A DNA stretch of 64,000 bases from Brevibacillus parabrevis (GTDB taxonomy: Bacteria > Bacillota > Bacilli > Brevibacillales > Brevibacillaceae), in the NCBI RefSeq assembly GCF_003710905.1, contig NZ_RHHV01000023.1, forward strand, positions 62,001-126,000. The letters are read 5' to 3'. The notes under the pieces were generated by a model. It was not told where the DNA came from and did not search any database. It saw nothing but the letters and a program-made list of their open reading frames with translations. This document shows, piece by piece, positions 51,198 through 59,686 of the stretch (positions within the stretch are counted from its first letter, which is position 1; each line of letters starts with the position of its first letter). Both the position numbers and the translations under genes were made by a program.

Positions 51198-51953
51198 TTG
51201 AAATACACGGATAACATTGTCATCGTCACTGGCGGCGGTCAAGGCATCGGTTTGGCTGTCGCCTCCATGTACGCAGCTCACGGCGCTCACGTCGTCATCG
51301 CGGAGCAAAATCCCGCAGCAGGCGAAGCCACTGTCGAAAAAATAAACGCTGCCCGAGATACTCCCGGAACGGCTTTATTTGTCCAAACAGACGTAAGCTC
51401 GCCCGAGCAGATCGAGCAACTGATGCAAACAGTCGACTCCCGCTGGGGGCGTCTCGATGTGCTGATCAACAACGCTGGCCTGTCCGTCTGGGAATCGCCT
51501 TACGACTTGGCTGTCGACGCATGGGATCGCATCTTGAACACCAACCTGCGCAGCGTCTTTCTCGCTTCGCGGGAAGCAGCCAAAATCATGCGTCGCAACG
51601 GCGGCGGCGCCATCGTCAACCTCGCTTCTACAAGAGCGCATATGTCCGAGCCGCACTCCGAAGCATACGCCGCTTCCAAAGGGGGCATTCTCGCACTCAC
51701 CCACGCTTTGGGCGTGTCGCTTGGACCTGACGGAATACGCGTGAACGCCATATCACCGGGCTGGATCGAAAATGGCGATTACTCCGCCCTGCGCCCGCAG
51801 GATCATGCGCAGCACCCGGCGGGACGGGTCGGCACTCCCGACGATATCGCCCGTGCCTGCCTCTTCTTGACGAGCAAGGACAACGACTTCATTACTGGCA
51901 CAGAGCTTGTCATCGATGGAGGCATGACGCGCAAAATGATTTACGAGCCATAA
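51198..51953 (+). CDS. Short-chain dehydrogenase/reductase
   Basis: The 251-aa protein has the NAD(P) motif TGGGQGIG, NNAG, the catalytic Ser in LASTRAH and YAASK, and a C-terminal ELVIDGGMTRKM. It is a classical SDR of the 3-oxoacyl-ACP reductase/glucose dehydrogenase type. GGAGG lies 8 bases before TTG 51198; an earlier TTG at 51183 is inside the ribosome site. Substrate unknown. Confidence 0.9.
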   Translation: MKYTDNIVIVTGGGQGIGLAVASMYAAHGAHVVIAEQNPAAGEATVEKINAARDTPGTALFVQTDVSSPEQIEQLMQTVDSRWGRLDVLINNAGLSVWESPYDLAVDAWDRILNTNLRSVFLASREAAKIMRRNGGGAIVNLASTRAHMSEPHSEAYAASKGGILALTHALGVSLGPDGIRVNAISPGWIENGDYSALRPQDHAQHPAGRVGTPDDIARACLFLTSKDNDFITGTELVIDGGMTRKMIYEP

Positions 51954-52016
51954 AGCTAAACCAATGCCCCTCCTCCTGAATACTTTGTGGGTAACAAGAG
52001 ATAAAGGAGGAGTTCG

Positions 52017-52121
52017 ATGTCTTTTGAAGAGGAAGACCTCAGGCTGCTTGCCCTCTGGCTGTTGGCGATCGGTTATTTGATTCTCGCCTTCACTGAGTTC
52101 GCCGCCCTTGGATATTGGTAA
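52017..52121 (+). CDS. 34-aa membrane peptide
   Basis: AAAGGAGGAG precedes ATG 52017 by 5 bases. The peptide, MSFEEEDLRLLALWLLAIGY and so on to LGYW, has an acidic start then one helix. It lies between the SDR gene and the oxidase terminator. It may be a small regulator or assembly subunit, but nothing shows this. Confidence 0.5.
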   Translation: MSFEEEDLRLLALWLLAIGYLILAFTEFAALGYW

Positions 52122-52130
52122 ATAAGCAAA

Positions 52131-52165
52131 AAAGAGCCGCCCCCCTGCACGGGAAGCGGCTCTTT
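52131..52165. terminator. Bidirectional terminator after the ba3 oxidase operon
   Basis: AAAGAGCCGC (52131-52140) and GCGGCTCTTT (52156-52165), 10-bp perfect stem, with T runs on the minus strand (TTTTTTGC) and short T runs on the plus strand. Confidence 0.85.
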
Positions 52166-52183
52166 GTCTTTGCCTTTGTATCA

Positions 52184-53857
52184 CTACCAGGTTCGGAACG
52201 GAGGCGAGCCTGGCGCCTGATGCTGGATTTGCTCCATAATCGGGTAACCGTAGGCCAGAATGATCAGGAATGCAACCAGTCCGACCCATACAGGCCAACG
52301 CTCCAAAATGCGGGGAACTTCTTGCTTCGTTTCGGTTTCGGCAATCGGATATTCCGTATTGCCTTTTGGCGCGTAGAACGTCAAGTACAGCAAAATGAGG
52401 ATCAGCAGAACCGCCGACACAAACAGCAGTCCTCCACCAAAAGCCATGACGCGTTGGTAGTCCATCCAGCCGAGAGCGGTCGGATGATCCATGTACGTCG
52501 TATAGTCTGTGCGGCGCGGCGCTCCTTGCAGCCCCATCGTATGCATCGCAAGCGACATCAGGAACATCCCGACAGCCCAGAATACCGTCTGCACCATACC
52601 CATCCGGTTGGCTATTTTGGTCAGTTTGCGTCCGGTCAAGGCAGGGATCAGCCAGAAGCTGACTCCGAAGAACGTGAGGGCAACTGCCGCCCCGACCGTG
52701 ATGTGAAAGTGACCGGTTACCCAAATCGTATTGTGAATAACCGCGTTGATCTGGTTACTTGCGTTAATGATTCCGCCCGCTCCCCCAGGAATGAAGAACA
52801 GCATTCCGACAAATGGAGCGAAGAAGCGAACGTCAGTCCAAGGCAATTTTTTGAGCCAGCCGAACAGGCCGCTTCCGCCTTTTTTGCGTCCCGTCGTCTC
52901 GAAGACAGCGAACATCGAGAAGGCGGTCATCAGCGAAGGAATAACGACAATCAAGGTCAATACAACGTGAATCATTTTCCAGCCTGCGGAAATTCCCGGC
53001 TCCATCAACTGGTGGTGGAAGCCGACCGGAATCGAGAACAGCAACAGACAGATGAACGCAAGACGGCTTAACGAATCACTGAACACATGTCCGCCGATAA
53101 TTCGCGGGATGCATACATACCAAGCCATGTAAGCAGGCATCAGCCAGAAGTACACAAGCGGGTGGCCGAAAAACCAGAACAGCGTACGGCTGAGCATGAT
53201 ATTGATCGTCGGCACGAGTCCGAGTGACCACGGAATGAGTTGGAACAGTACCTCGACAGCTACCGGGAGAGTAGCGATAATCCACATGACGTATGTGGTA
53301 ACTCCCATGAACACGAACAGCGGAGACATTTTACCCGGATTTTCTTTTTTCCATTTGCGATAGCTGGCAAAAACCCCGAAGCCAGCCAGCCAGCTGCCCA
53401 CGACGAGCAGGGCCGAACCGATGTAAAAGTATGGAGAAGCTTTTAACGGTGCGTAAAACGTGTACAAGACCGAAGCTTCGTTCATCACGATCGTGACGAC
53501 CGCCATCAGCGTTCCCGTCACCATGAGAATCCAGCCTGCCCAACCAAATTTCAGCGCTGCTCCGTGCAAGGAGCCGCCTGTCGTTCGGGCAACACCTGAG
53601 AAAATAAAGCCGACGATAAAGAACGTGGTAAAAATGAGTGCCATCAATACGCCATGAGCCGTTAAAATTTGATAGTAGTTCGTCCAGCTTGGCAGCTCAA
53701 TAATACCGCCGCGAACCATCCCTTGGAGCATACCTGCCAATGCTGCCAGCCCAAAAGCCGCATACGCCACCCAGACATAAGCCAGACTCAGTGTGGCTGC
53801 AGAACGCTGTATCGGAGTGTGAGGAATTGCTTCATCCAATTTTCTTGCGATGACCAT
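52184..53857 (-). CDS. cbaA: ba3-type cytochrome c oxidase subunit I
   Basis: This 557-aa, heme-copper oxidase subunit I of type B has about thirteen helices and the metal His set: AHGVLMALIF, FGHPLVYFWLMPAY, VGFHHQLMEPG and WVTGHFHITVG. The HPLVYFWLMP form lacks the covalent His-Tyr Glu-Pro of A-type oxidases. It pumps or consumes protons while reducing oxygen with high affinity. AGGTG precedes ATG 53857. It ends an operon with subunits IIa and II; activity is expected at low oxygen. Confidence 0.9.
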   Translation of the reverse strand: MVIARKLDEAIPHTPIQRSAATLSLAYVWVAYAAFGLAALAGMLQGMVRGGIIELPSWTNYYQILTAHGVLMALIFTTFFIVGFIFSGVARTTGGSLHGAALKFGWAGWILMVTGTLMAVVTIVMNEASVLYTFYAPLKASPYFYIGSALLVVGSWLAGFGVFASYRKWKKENPGKMSPLFVFMGVTTYVMWIIATLPVAVEVLFQLIPWSLGLVPTINIMLSRTLFWFFGHPLVYFWLMPAYMAWYVCIPRIIGGHVFSDSLSRLAFICLLLFSIPVGFHHQLMEPGISAGWKMIHVVLTLIVVIPSLMTAFSMFAVFETTGRKKGGSGLFGWLKKLPWTDVRFFAPFVGMLFFIPGGAGGIINASNQINAVIHNTIWVTGHFHITVGAAVALTFFGVSFWLIPALTGRKLTKIANRMGMVQTVFWAVGMFLMSLAMHTMGLQGAPRRTDYTTYMDHPTALGWMDYQRVMAFGGGLLFVSAVLLILILLYLTFYAPKGNTEYPIAETETKQEVPRILERWPVWVGLVAFLIILAYGYPIMEQIQHQAPGSPPFRTW

Positions 53858-53873
53858 TAAGGTTCACCTACCT

Positions 53874-54341
53874 TTATTTCACAATAATTGTGGTTGCCAT
53901 CACCTGATGGCCTGCGCCACAGTATTCGTTGCAAAGGATCAGGTATTCACCTGGCTTGTCAAACGTATGGGTAGCCGAGCTGATGTGCCCTGGCAAAACC
54001 ATGAAGTTGATGTTTGTTTCCGGAATCTGGAATCCGTGAACAACGTCCGGACTTGTTACATGAAAATTGATGGTGGAACCCGCCGGAACCTCCATCTTTG
54101 TCGGTGAGAAACCAAAGGCAAACGCCGTCATGTAAGCGTCGTACTCCTTGTCTCCCACTTGCTTCAAGCCTGGTTTATCAAAGGGAGGAGTCTCCATCAC
54201 TTTTTCCGGATCGATCATTTCCATATTGCTTGGCGGAGCCATCCCCATCGCAAACGCGTTGACACACAACAACACGATAAACAGCGCCAATCCGCCTGCA
54301 CCAAGCATCAGCCATATTTTTTCATAACGGTGCAAATGCAT
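53874..54341 (-). CDS. cbaB: ba3-type cytochrome c oxidase subunit II (CuA)
   Basis: The 155-aa protein has one N-terminal helix and the CuA site: VVHGFQIP for the first His, then CNEYCGAGHQVM with two Cys, His and Met ligands. Length is as for T. thermophilus CbaB. AAGGAGG lies 7 bases before ATG 54341. It transfers electrons from cytochrome c to subunit I, which is encoded 17 bases downstream. The SCO protein at 2969 could load this CuA. Confidence 0.9.
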   Translation of the reverse strand: MHLHRYEKIWLMLGAGGLALFIVLLCVNAFAMGMAPPSNMEMIDPEKVMETPPFDKPGLKQVGDKEYDAYMTAFAFGFSPTKMEVPAGSTINFHVTSPDVVHGFQIPETNINFMVLPGHISSATHTFDKPGEYLILCNEYCGAGHQVMATTIIVK

Positions 54342-54365
54342 ACGTATCCTCCTTCTCTTCCTCTA

Positions 54366-54533
54366 TTACGCCCGTTCCAGGAAAAGCCCGAATACACCTA
54401 GCCAGCCAACGAGAATGATGCCTCCCACAATTAGCACAGCAGCAAACGTTCCTTTGAGCTCTTCTTTCTCTGGTTGTGTCTTTTTTTCTTTTGACTTTTT
54501 GTTTTGCTCCAATTTGTCGATTTGCGTCTCCAT
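54366..54533 (-). CDS. Cytochrome c oxidase subunit IIa
   Basis: A 55-aa frame (METQIDKLEQNKK... LIVGGIILVGWLGVFGLF at its end) with one C-terminal helix sits just before subunit II. The ba3 oxidases have such a small subunit IIa. AAAGGAG lies 9 bases before ATG 54533. It is shorter than most gene callers retain but has a clear ribosome site and position. Confidence 0.75.
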   Translation of the reverse strand: METQIDKLEQNKKSKEKKTQPEKEELKGTFAAVLIVGGIILVGWLGVFGLFLERA

Positions 54534-54588
54534 CGCACTTTTCTCCTTTCTGTGTGCCGCGCAGGCGCATCACATCTATCACGCCTTC

Positions 54589-54655
54589 ATTCTACCCTTG
54601 GGACCAGTTGGAAGTAATTCGGGGAAATCCCCTAAAATGGTCCGGGAAAATCCCC
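54589..54655 (-). promoter_or_regulatory. ba3 oxidase promoter with two NreC-like dyads
   Basis: A -10 (TAGAAT, 54594-54589 on the minus strand) has no -35. In its place stand GGGGAAATCCCC (54621-54632, followed by TA) centred near -45, and GGGAAAATCCCC (54644-54655) near -68. The first fits GGGN4CCC, the pattern of the staphylococcal NreC site. The spacing suits an activator that contacts polymerase. Confidence 0.65.
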
Positions 54656-54711
54656 ATTCTGACTCATTCACGACACAATTCCGACATAATATCCGCCACA
54701 TTTTCGACAAA

Positions 54712-54742
54712 AAAGCCGAATGCTGCAAGAGCAATCGGCTTT
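54712..54742 (-). terminator. Terminator of the YcdB-like gene
   Basis: AAAGCCGA and TCGGCTTT with a 15-base loop, followed on the minus strand by TTTTTT. Confidence 0.85.
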
Positions 54743-54751
54743 GGGGCACGT

Positions 54752-56452
54752 TTAGCGATATTTGACTGTAATGATTTTTCCCGTAGTGGCGTCAATAAAG
54801 CGGTAGCTGTTCTTCTCTTTTGTCTGGTAGATCAACTGCGGTTCAGGCGCCCGCTGTCCTTCGTATTGGTCCCAGTAATAGTTCAGTTCCAGCTCTACTT
54901 CCTGCTGATACGCTTCTTTGGCTTCTTGCTCGCTCACGATCTTGCCCGCGTCTGGCAAAACGATGCCCGGCTGGATCGGATGAAGGTTCAGCCCTGCGAT
55001 CGCCCCCGTCTCCTTGTTTATCTCCACTCCATAAAATTCGTCTGACACAGGAATCCCGTCGCGTTTGCCCTGGAAGTGGAACGAATACTCCTGAGGTTCA
55101 TCCTGTTTGTGCAGCTTGCTCTTGTCTACCCAATCGGGGATTTCCGCTTCATCCGTTCGCACGAAAAGCGTCAGCTCGGCAAGCGATGGATCAACATACG
55201 GTTCCAATGCTGCAATCGCCTTTTTCTTTGCTTCCTCAATGCTGATTGTCTTCCCCTGTTTCCGCCCGTCCGGCAAATGCAGATTGAAACCGATCAGGCG
55301 GTCACTCACAGCGTCAGTCGTAAGCGAAATGCTGTCAAAGGACGAGGCACTCTTGCCGGAAAAGTTCAACCAATGATACGATTCGATTTGCTGAAGTCCA
55401 TCCGTCAAGTTTTCCTTATGATCATCGTATTCAAAGTCAGCACCTGCGACATCAATGCCAAACTGCTCCTTCAGCCATTGCTCGCCCTCTGCTTTGGATG
55501 CGATTTTGACAGACTTCCCTTCGCCTTTCACTCGCACGCTTTGTTGCTCCGGTATTTTGTCCTCTCCCACTACCTTGCCTGTCACGGCGTCAATTCCGAA
55601 TGGCTCGTTAGCCTGATAAATCAGCATCGGCTTTTTCTCGGACGGTCTTCCCGGCCCGGCATACGCTGTCGGTTGTTCAGCAACGTACTCCAGCTGCATT
55701 TTCAACTGCTCCTGATACAGCTGCTTCGCTTTTTCCGGCGAGATCGCTTTTTCTGGGGCGGGCCACTTGGTCTCGTCAGGCTGAATTTGGCGGTAAGCGT
55801 CGTAGCGAACAATATGTCCGGCATGGTCAACAGATACAACGAGAGAGTAGTCGTTCAGCGGAATCTCATTGATCAGGGTTTGGTAATAGACGCTCGACCT
55901 CGCCCACTCGATCATTTTGCCTGTTTCTCCGCTCCCCCTTCCGGCCTTCCCTCTGCCCATTGCCTGCGACTGTTTCAGAGAACTGGTTTCTTTTCCGAGC
56001 CATTTGTGCAGAAATTCGTCCGCTTTTTCGCGTGCCAGCTTTTCGTCCGGATAATTGGCTGACGCCCAGTCCGGATTGCGAATATCCAGGAAAAGCAGTC
56101 GCCCTGTCTGCGCATCCAGTTCAATCGAGGCAGTCGCATATTCGGTGCGATTTTTTTCTGCCCCTGTCTCTGGCCTGTTTGTCAGCATCACGTTCCAGAC
56201 CGGATTCGGGTAGTCGCGGAAGTTGTTTTCTTTCAAAAACTTCTCTTCCAGGCGAAGTGTCTTTAATTCCGGCATCTGCTCGAACAGCTTGTCCAACGAG
56301 CTTTGCACTTCTTTTGAAATTTCACTCTTTTTCGCCTGTTGTTCTTTTGCTATATTGGCTGCTTCTGCCCGCGAAGTTTCCGTCCACATTGGCGTTGCAG
56401 CCAGCAAGCATGCCGCCACAATCGTCATGACCGACTGATTGATTCTTTTCAT
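54752..56452 (-). CDS. Secreted YcdB/YcdC-type protein with PepSY-like domains
   Basis: The 566-aa protein has a signal peptide (TIVAACLLAATPMW) and repeated PepSY/YcdB modules: DEKLAREKADEFLHKWLG, ISPEKAKQLYQEQLKMQLEY, SIEEAKKKAIAAL and SEQEAKEAYQQEVELELNYYWD, each paired with a beta strand such as GIDAVTGKVVG or FIDATTGKIITVKYR. PepSY domains may inhibit or chaperone peptidases. GGAGG lies upstream of ATG 56452. No peptidase is adjacent. It stands between the oxidase and NreBC-like operons. Confidence 0.82.
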   Translation of the reverse strand: MKRINQSVMTIVAACLLAATPMWTETSRAEAANIAKEQQAKKSEISKEVQSSLDKLFEQMPELKTLRLEEKFLKENNFRDYPNPVWNVMLTNRPETGAEKNRTEYATASIELDAQTGRLLFLDIRNPDWASANYPDEKLAREKADEFLHKWLGKETSSLKQSQAMGRGKAGRGSGETGKMIEWARSSVYYQTLINEIPLNDYSLVVSVDHAGHIVRYDAYRQIQPDETKWPAPEKAISPEKAKQLYQEQLKMQLEYVAEQPTAYAGPGRPSEKKPMLIYQANEPFGIDAVTGKVVGEDKIPEQQSVRVKGEGKSVKIASKAEGEQWLKEQFGIDVAGADFEYDDHKENLTDGLQQIESYHWLNFSGKSASSFDSISLTTDAVSDRLIGFNLHLPDGRKQGKTISIEEAKKKAIAALEPYVDPSLAELTLFVRTDEAEIPDWVDKSKLHKQDEPQEYSFHFQGKRDGIPVSDEFYGVEINKETGAIAGLNLHPIQPGIVLPDAGKIVSEQEAKEAYQQEVELELNYYWDQYEGQRAPEPQLIYQTKEKNSYRFIDATTGKIITVKYR

Positions 56453-56563
56453 CTCGCGCCTCCAAAGTAACTGGATTATTTTTACACATAAGTAATGACG
56501 AGACGAACGGGCACATGGTTACATAATATTCCATTCCTGTCCAAAATCTTCGGAATAAAAAAA

Positions 56564-56591
56564 CACGCCCTCAAACAGCTGCAAGGACGTG
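56564..56591 (-). terminator. Terminator of the NreBC-like operon
   Basis: CACGTCCT and AGGGCGTG on the minus strand, 8-bp with one mismatch, followed by seven T. Confidence 0.8.
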
Positions 56592-56611
56592 ATGAAAGCA
56601 TTCGGTCTGGT

Positions 56612-57268
56612 TTACTCAAAGTCGAGCCAGCCTTTTTTGATCGCATACCGCACCAGATCAGGCCGCGTGCGCAAGTGCAGCTTTTCCATGATATGCGCCT
56701 TGTGCGACTCGACCGTCTTCACGGAAACGGTGAGCTGCTCCGCGATTTCTTTGTTGCTGAAACCTTTGGCGATCAGCACGAGCACTTCTTTTTCGCGCTC
56801 GGTCAAAATCTCGTACTTCGCCTGTTCCTCGCCGTTTTTGACCATCTGCAAAAATTCCTCAATCAGCGATTTCGTGGCCGATGGATACAAATAAGCCATA
56901 CCGCTGTTGACGGAACGAATGGCAGCGATCAGATCGAGGTCAGGGGCGCTTTTCAAAATATATCCGGCAGCTCCAGCCTGCAGGACACGAAACAAATACT
57001 CCTCGTCGTCGTGCATCGTCAAAACGAGTACCTGTATGTCCGGTGCTGCTTCCTTCAATCTCGCTGTTGCCGTCAAGCCGTTCTCCCCTGGCGGCATGCT
57101 CAAATCCATCAACACCACGTTCGGGCGGATTTCCAGCGCTTTTTCGCAAGCTTCCTTGCCGTCAGCTGCATAGCCGACAACATCCATGTCCTCCTGGGCA
57201 TTGATCAGCATTCCCAGCCCGGACCGTACAATCGCGTGATCGTCAGCGATCAGCACGCGAATGGTCAT
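56612..57268 (-). CDS. nreC: NarL/LuxR-family response regulator (NreC-like)
   Basis: The 218-aa protein has a receiver (IADDHAIVRSGL; phosphoacceptor in VLMDLSMPP; Lys in ILKSA) and a LuxR-type HTH (LTEREKEVLVLIAKGFSNKEIAEQLTVSVKTVESHKAHIMEKL, spanning about residues 148-190). AAAGGAGGGG before ATG 57268 overrules an ATG 87 bases upstream. It overlaps the kinase by 26 bases. Dyads resembling NreC sites occur at this operon's promoter and at the ba3 oxidase promoter. The symbol is by analogy. Confidence 0.9.
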   Translation of the reverse strand: MTIRVLIADDHAIVRSGLGMLINAQEDMDVVGYAADGKEACEKALEIRPNVVLMDLSMPPGENGLTATARLKEAAPDIQVLVLTMHDDEEYLFRVLQAGAAGYILKSAPDLDLIAAIRSVNSGMAYLYPSATKSLIEEFLQMVKNGEEQAKYEILTEREKEVLVLIAKGFSNKEIAEQLTVSVKTVESHKAHIMEKLHLRTRPDLVRYAIKKGWLDFE

Positions 57269-58334
57269 CCAAAATCCCCTCCTTTGGCAACGGAACGCGG
57301 ACAATGACTGTCGTTCCTTCTTGCGGTGCCGAACGAATATCGACGGTACCGCCAAGCAGTTGCGCCCGTTCCTTCATCCCGAACACGCCAAGTCCTTTGC
57401 CGACACTCAACGTCTTCTCCACTTCAAAACCGATGCCGTCGTCCACGATGGTCACGACGACTTCTTTTTCCCGATTTTCGAACATGATCGCCAGCTGGCT
57501 TGCCTGCGCGTACTTGGCGGTGTTGGTCATGGCTTCTTGAACGATCCGGTACAACGCGGTTTCCATCGCGGCCGAATACCTCCGCTTCTCGCCTTGTACG
57601 TGCAATTCGACTTGTATGTGAAAAGTCTTTTCCACTCGTTTCATCAAAGAGCGCAACGCGGGCAAAAGTCCGAGATCATCGAGAGCAGATGGACGCAGCT
57701 CCAAAGCCATGCGCTTGACTTCCTCCATCGCCTTGGATGTCATGTTCACCAGCTCTGTAACGTGCTGCATGACCTGTTCTCCGGGATTTCCCTGCCTGAC
57801 CACGTTCAGTCCGACCAAAATGCTGTAAAGCGCCTGCCCTACGCCGTCGTGCAGCTCGCGAGCAATGCGCTTCCGCTCTTCTTCCTGCGCCTGAATCGCA
57901 AAATGAGTCAGCTTGTGCTGATAACGCTCTTTTTCCACACGCTGCTGAGCTGACATGTCACGCAAGATCATCACCAGCTTGCCACTTGAGTCGTCGGGCA
58001 GTCGGGCTGAGCTGGCTGCCACAGGATGTTCGTGTCCGTCTTTTGTACGGAGCCGCATTTCAAAGGACGGCATTTGCACCCGCTTGAAAAAGCAATCGGT
58101 GCAACTCGTCTCCTCCGTACAGGTTGCCATGCCCAAGCAAAGCTCGCAAATGTGCTTTTCCCGGACCAATTCTTCTTCTGTCCAGCCTGACATTTGTGCC
58201 AGCGCTGCGTTGGCCTTGACAATCCGTCCCTCATGGTCGATCACCAGGATGGCGTCACTGACGTTGGCAAAGATGGACTGCATCAGGGAAAAAGCTTCAT
58301 TGGATGTTCCCAGATCTTCTTTCCACGTACTCAT
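57243..58334 (-). CDS. nreB: PAS-HisKA_3 sensor kinase with NreB-like cysteine set
   Basis: The 363-aa cytosolic kinase has a PAS domain (residues about 15-125), an H-box RIARELHDGVGQALYSILVGL of the HisKA_3 family and an ATPase domain (ALYRIVQEAMTNTAKYAQAS, then VDDGIGFEV and GLGVFGMKERAQLLGG). In the PAS are Cys 63, 66, 72, 78, 81 (HICELCLGMATCTEETSCTDC): 63/66/78/81 reproduce the CX2CX11CX2C of NreB, whose [4Fe-4S] cluster senses oxygen. GGAGG 5 bases before ATG 58334 sets the start. The symbol is by analogy, not by search. Confidence 0.88.
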   Translation of the reverse strand: MSTWKEDLGTSNEAFSLMQSIFANVSDAILVIDHEGRIVKANAALAQMSGWTEEELVREKHICELCLGMATCTEETSCTDCFFKRVQMPSFEMRLRTKDGHEHPVAASSARLPDDSSGKLVMILRDMSAQQRVEKERYQHKLTHFAIQAQEEERKRIARELHDGVGQALYSILVGLNVVRQGNPGEQVMQHVTELVNMTSKAMEEVKRMALELRPSALDDLGLLPALRSLMKRVEKTFHIQVELHVQGEKRRYSAAMETALYRIVQEAMTNTAKYAQASQLAIMFENREKEVVVTIVDDGIGFEVEKTLSVGKGLGVFGMKERAQLLGGTVDIRSAPQEGTTVIVRVPLPKEGILDDHSRADR

Positions 58335-58367
58335 GCGCTCCTCCTTTGAGACAATCATCTACATGCT

Positions 58368-58410
58368 ATTGTAGAGTTTACATGACCAGTTGTGTATCAG
58401 GGAATTCCCT
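58368..58410 (-). promoter_or_regulatory. Promoter of the NreBC-like operon with an AGGGN4CCCT dyad
   Basis: TACAAT (58373-58368) is the -10; AGGGAATTCCCT (58399-58410) is a perfect 12-bp palindrome centred near -43.5 and no -35 is visible. This is the same position as the dyad before the ba3 oxidase, so autoactivation is likely. Confidence 0.68.
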
Positions 58411-58522
58411 TAACCTGCCCCGTTCCGCGCAAAGTCGGCATTGACAAAATATGACACTGGAATAGACCTTGAGACCCTTGACCGATTCACCTGCATGCCG
58501 TAGGTCGTCAGCGACATGCGTC

Positions 58523-58553
58523 AAAAAAACCGGGACAGCAGCTGCCATCCCGG
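58523..58553 (-). terminator. Terminator of the stalk-domain gene
   Basis: On the minus strand CCGGGA-TGGCAGCTGCTG-TCCCGG followed by seven T. Confidence 0.85.
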
Positions 58554-58561
58554 ATTCTCTC

Positions 58562-59545
58562 TTACTCTACTACGATTTTTTCGGCTACACCGATTGGCGG
58601 CAAGCTGCGCGTCAGTTTAGGACCGTAGAACGCGATTACGTTCATGTCTGCCTTCAATTCTTCCGGCTTGAGCGCCTTGTTGTCCTTGGCACTTACGATT
58701 ACGGTTTTGTCGTTGATGATCAGCGCCACTTTTTCCGGAGATGTAGTGGTCAAGCCGTGTCCTTCTACCACCATTTTGTACGTGCCTTGCTGGTCAGGCG
58801 CAATGCTCGCTACTTTGCCTGCTGTTCCCATTACTTCCGCAGATTCCAAGCTTTTCTTCACCACGATGGTCAGCGCACCTGTTTGCGGCGGCATGCTCAT
58901 CGCCATGTATTTGTGGTGAGTCGCTTCCACTTCCATGCCCAGCTTCAAGTCTTCCGGCTTCAATACTTTGCCCGCAGCGTCGGTGATTTTGGTCTCTTCG
59001 CTGATGTGCAGGATGATGCCTGTCTCATATCCGTCCAGCGCAATAGAGATATTTCCTTTTTCCGATTTGTTGATGGTAGAAATCGTACCTGTACGCACTG
59101 GCGCTTTTTCTGCTTCTTCGTCCACAACGGTCACCGCACTGTCTGTCACATTAACTTCGGCTTGCAAGATTTCATCTACAAACGCGACTGGCACATACGT
59201 GCTGCCGTTCAGCACGCGCGGCTCCGCTCCGAGCGTTTTGTACATTTTCGCGTATGGGTAGCGATCTTCGCCCGCTTTTGCGTAGCTAGAGATGGCGCCT
59301 TTTTGCACTTCTGCCGCTTTCAGATTGTCGTTCCAGCTTACTTTGAAGCCGAGGGATTCAGCCACCGGGCGAAGCGGAACCAATACCGTTTGTTGACCTT
59401 TATCAAAAATCGCTGCTTGCGTAATCGCGCTTCCGTTTACATTCACCGACAGCTCTTTAACTGGTTCGGAGGTAGCCGATACGATATTCGTGCCCAATAC
59501 GGCGAGTGCCGCCAGAGTCATCATTCCTGTACGAATTGTTTTCAT
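58562..59545 (-). CDS. Secreted copper-amine-oxidase-like N-terminal (stalk) domain protein
   Basis: The 327-aa protein has a signal peptide (TGMMTLAALAVLGTN, cleavage near VSA) and a stalk domain (VPLRPVAESLGFKVSWNDNLKAAEVQKG). Two beta-rich modules with VRTGTISTINKSEKGNISIALDG follow. The family decorates Bacillales surfaces; the amine oxidase catalytic domain is absent. GGAGG lies 8 bases before ATG 59545. No neighbour gives a function. Confidence 0.83.
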   Translation of the reverse strand: MKTIRTGMMTLAALAVLGTNIVSATSEPVKELSVNVNGSAITQAAIFDKGQQTVLVPLRPVAESLGFKVSWNDNLKAAEVQKGAISSYAKAGEDRYPYAKMYKTLGAEPRVLNGSTYVPVAFVDEILQAEVNVTDSAVTVVDEEAEKAPVRTGTISTINKSEKGNISIALDGYETGIILHISEETKITDAAGKVLKPEDLKLGMEVEATHHKYMAMSMPPQTGALTIVVKKSLESAEVMGTAGKVASIAPDQQGTYKMVVEGHGLTTTSPEKVALIINDKTVIVSAKDNKALKPEELKADMNVIAFYGPKLTRSLPPIGVAEKIVVE

Positions 59546-59642
59546 GTTGTATTCCTCCAATGTTTGTTTTTTCTCTTGTGTTGTGTTTCTATTCATTGGA
59601 CGGAGCCATTTCGCAAACGTTTCAACAAATTTTTATGGATAG

Positions 59643-59676
59643 AAAAAAAGAAGGCAGCTTCGTCGCTGCCCCCTTC
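59643..59676 (-). terminator. Terminator of yunB
   Basis: GGCAGC-GACGAA-GCTGCC stem on the minus strand followed by seven T. Confidence 0.8.
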
Positions 59677-59686
59677 CTATAAACGG

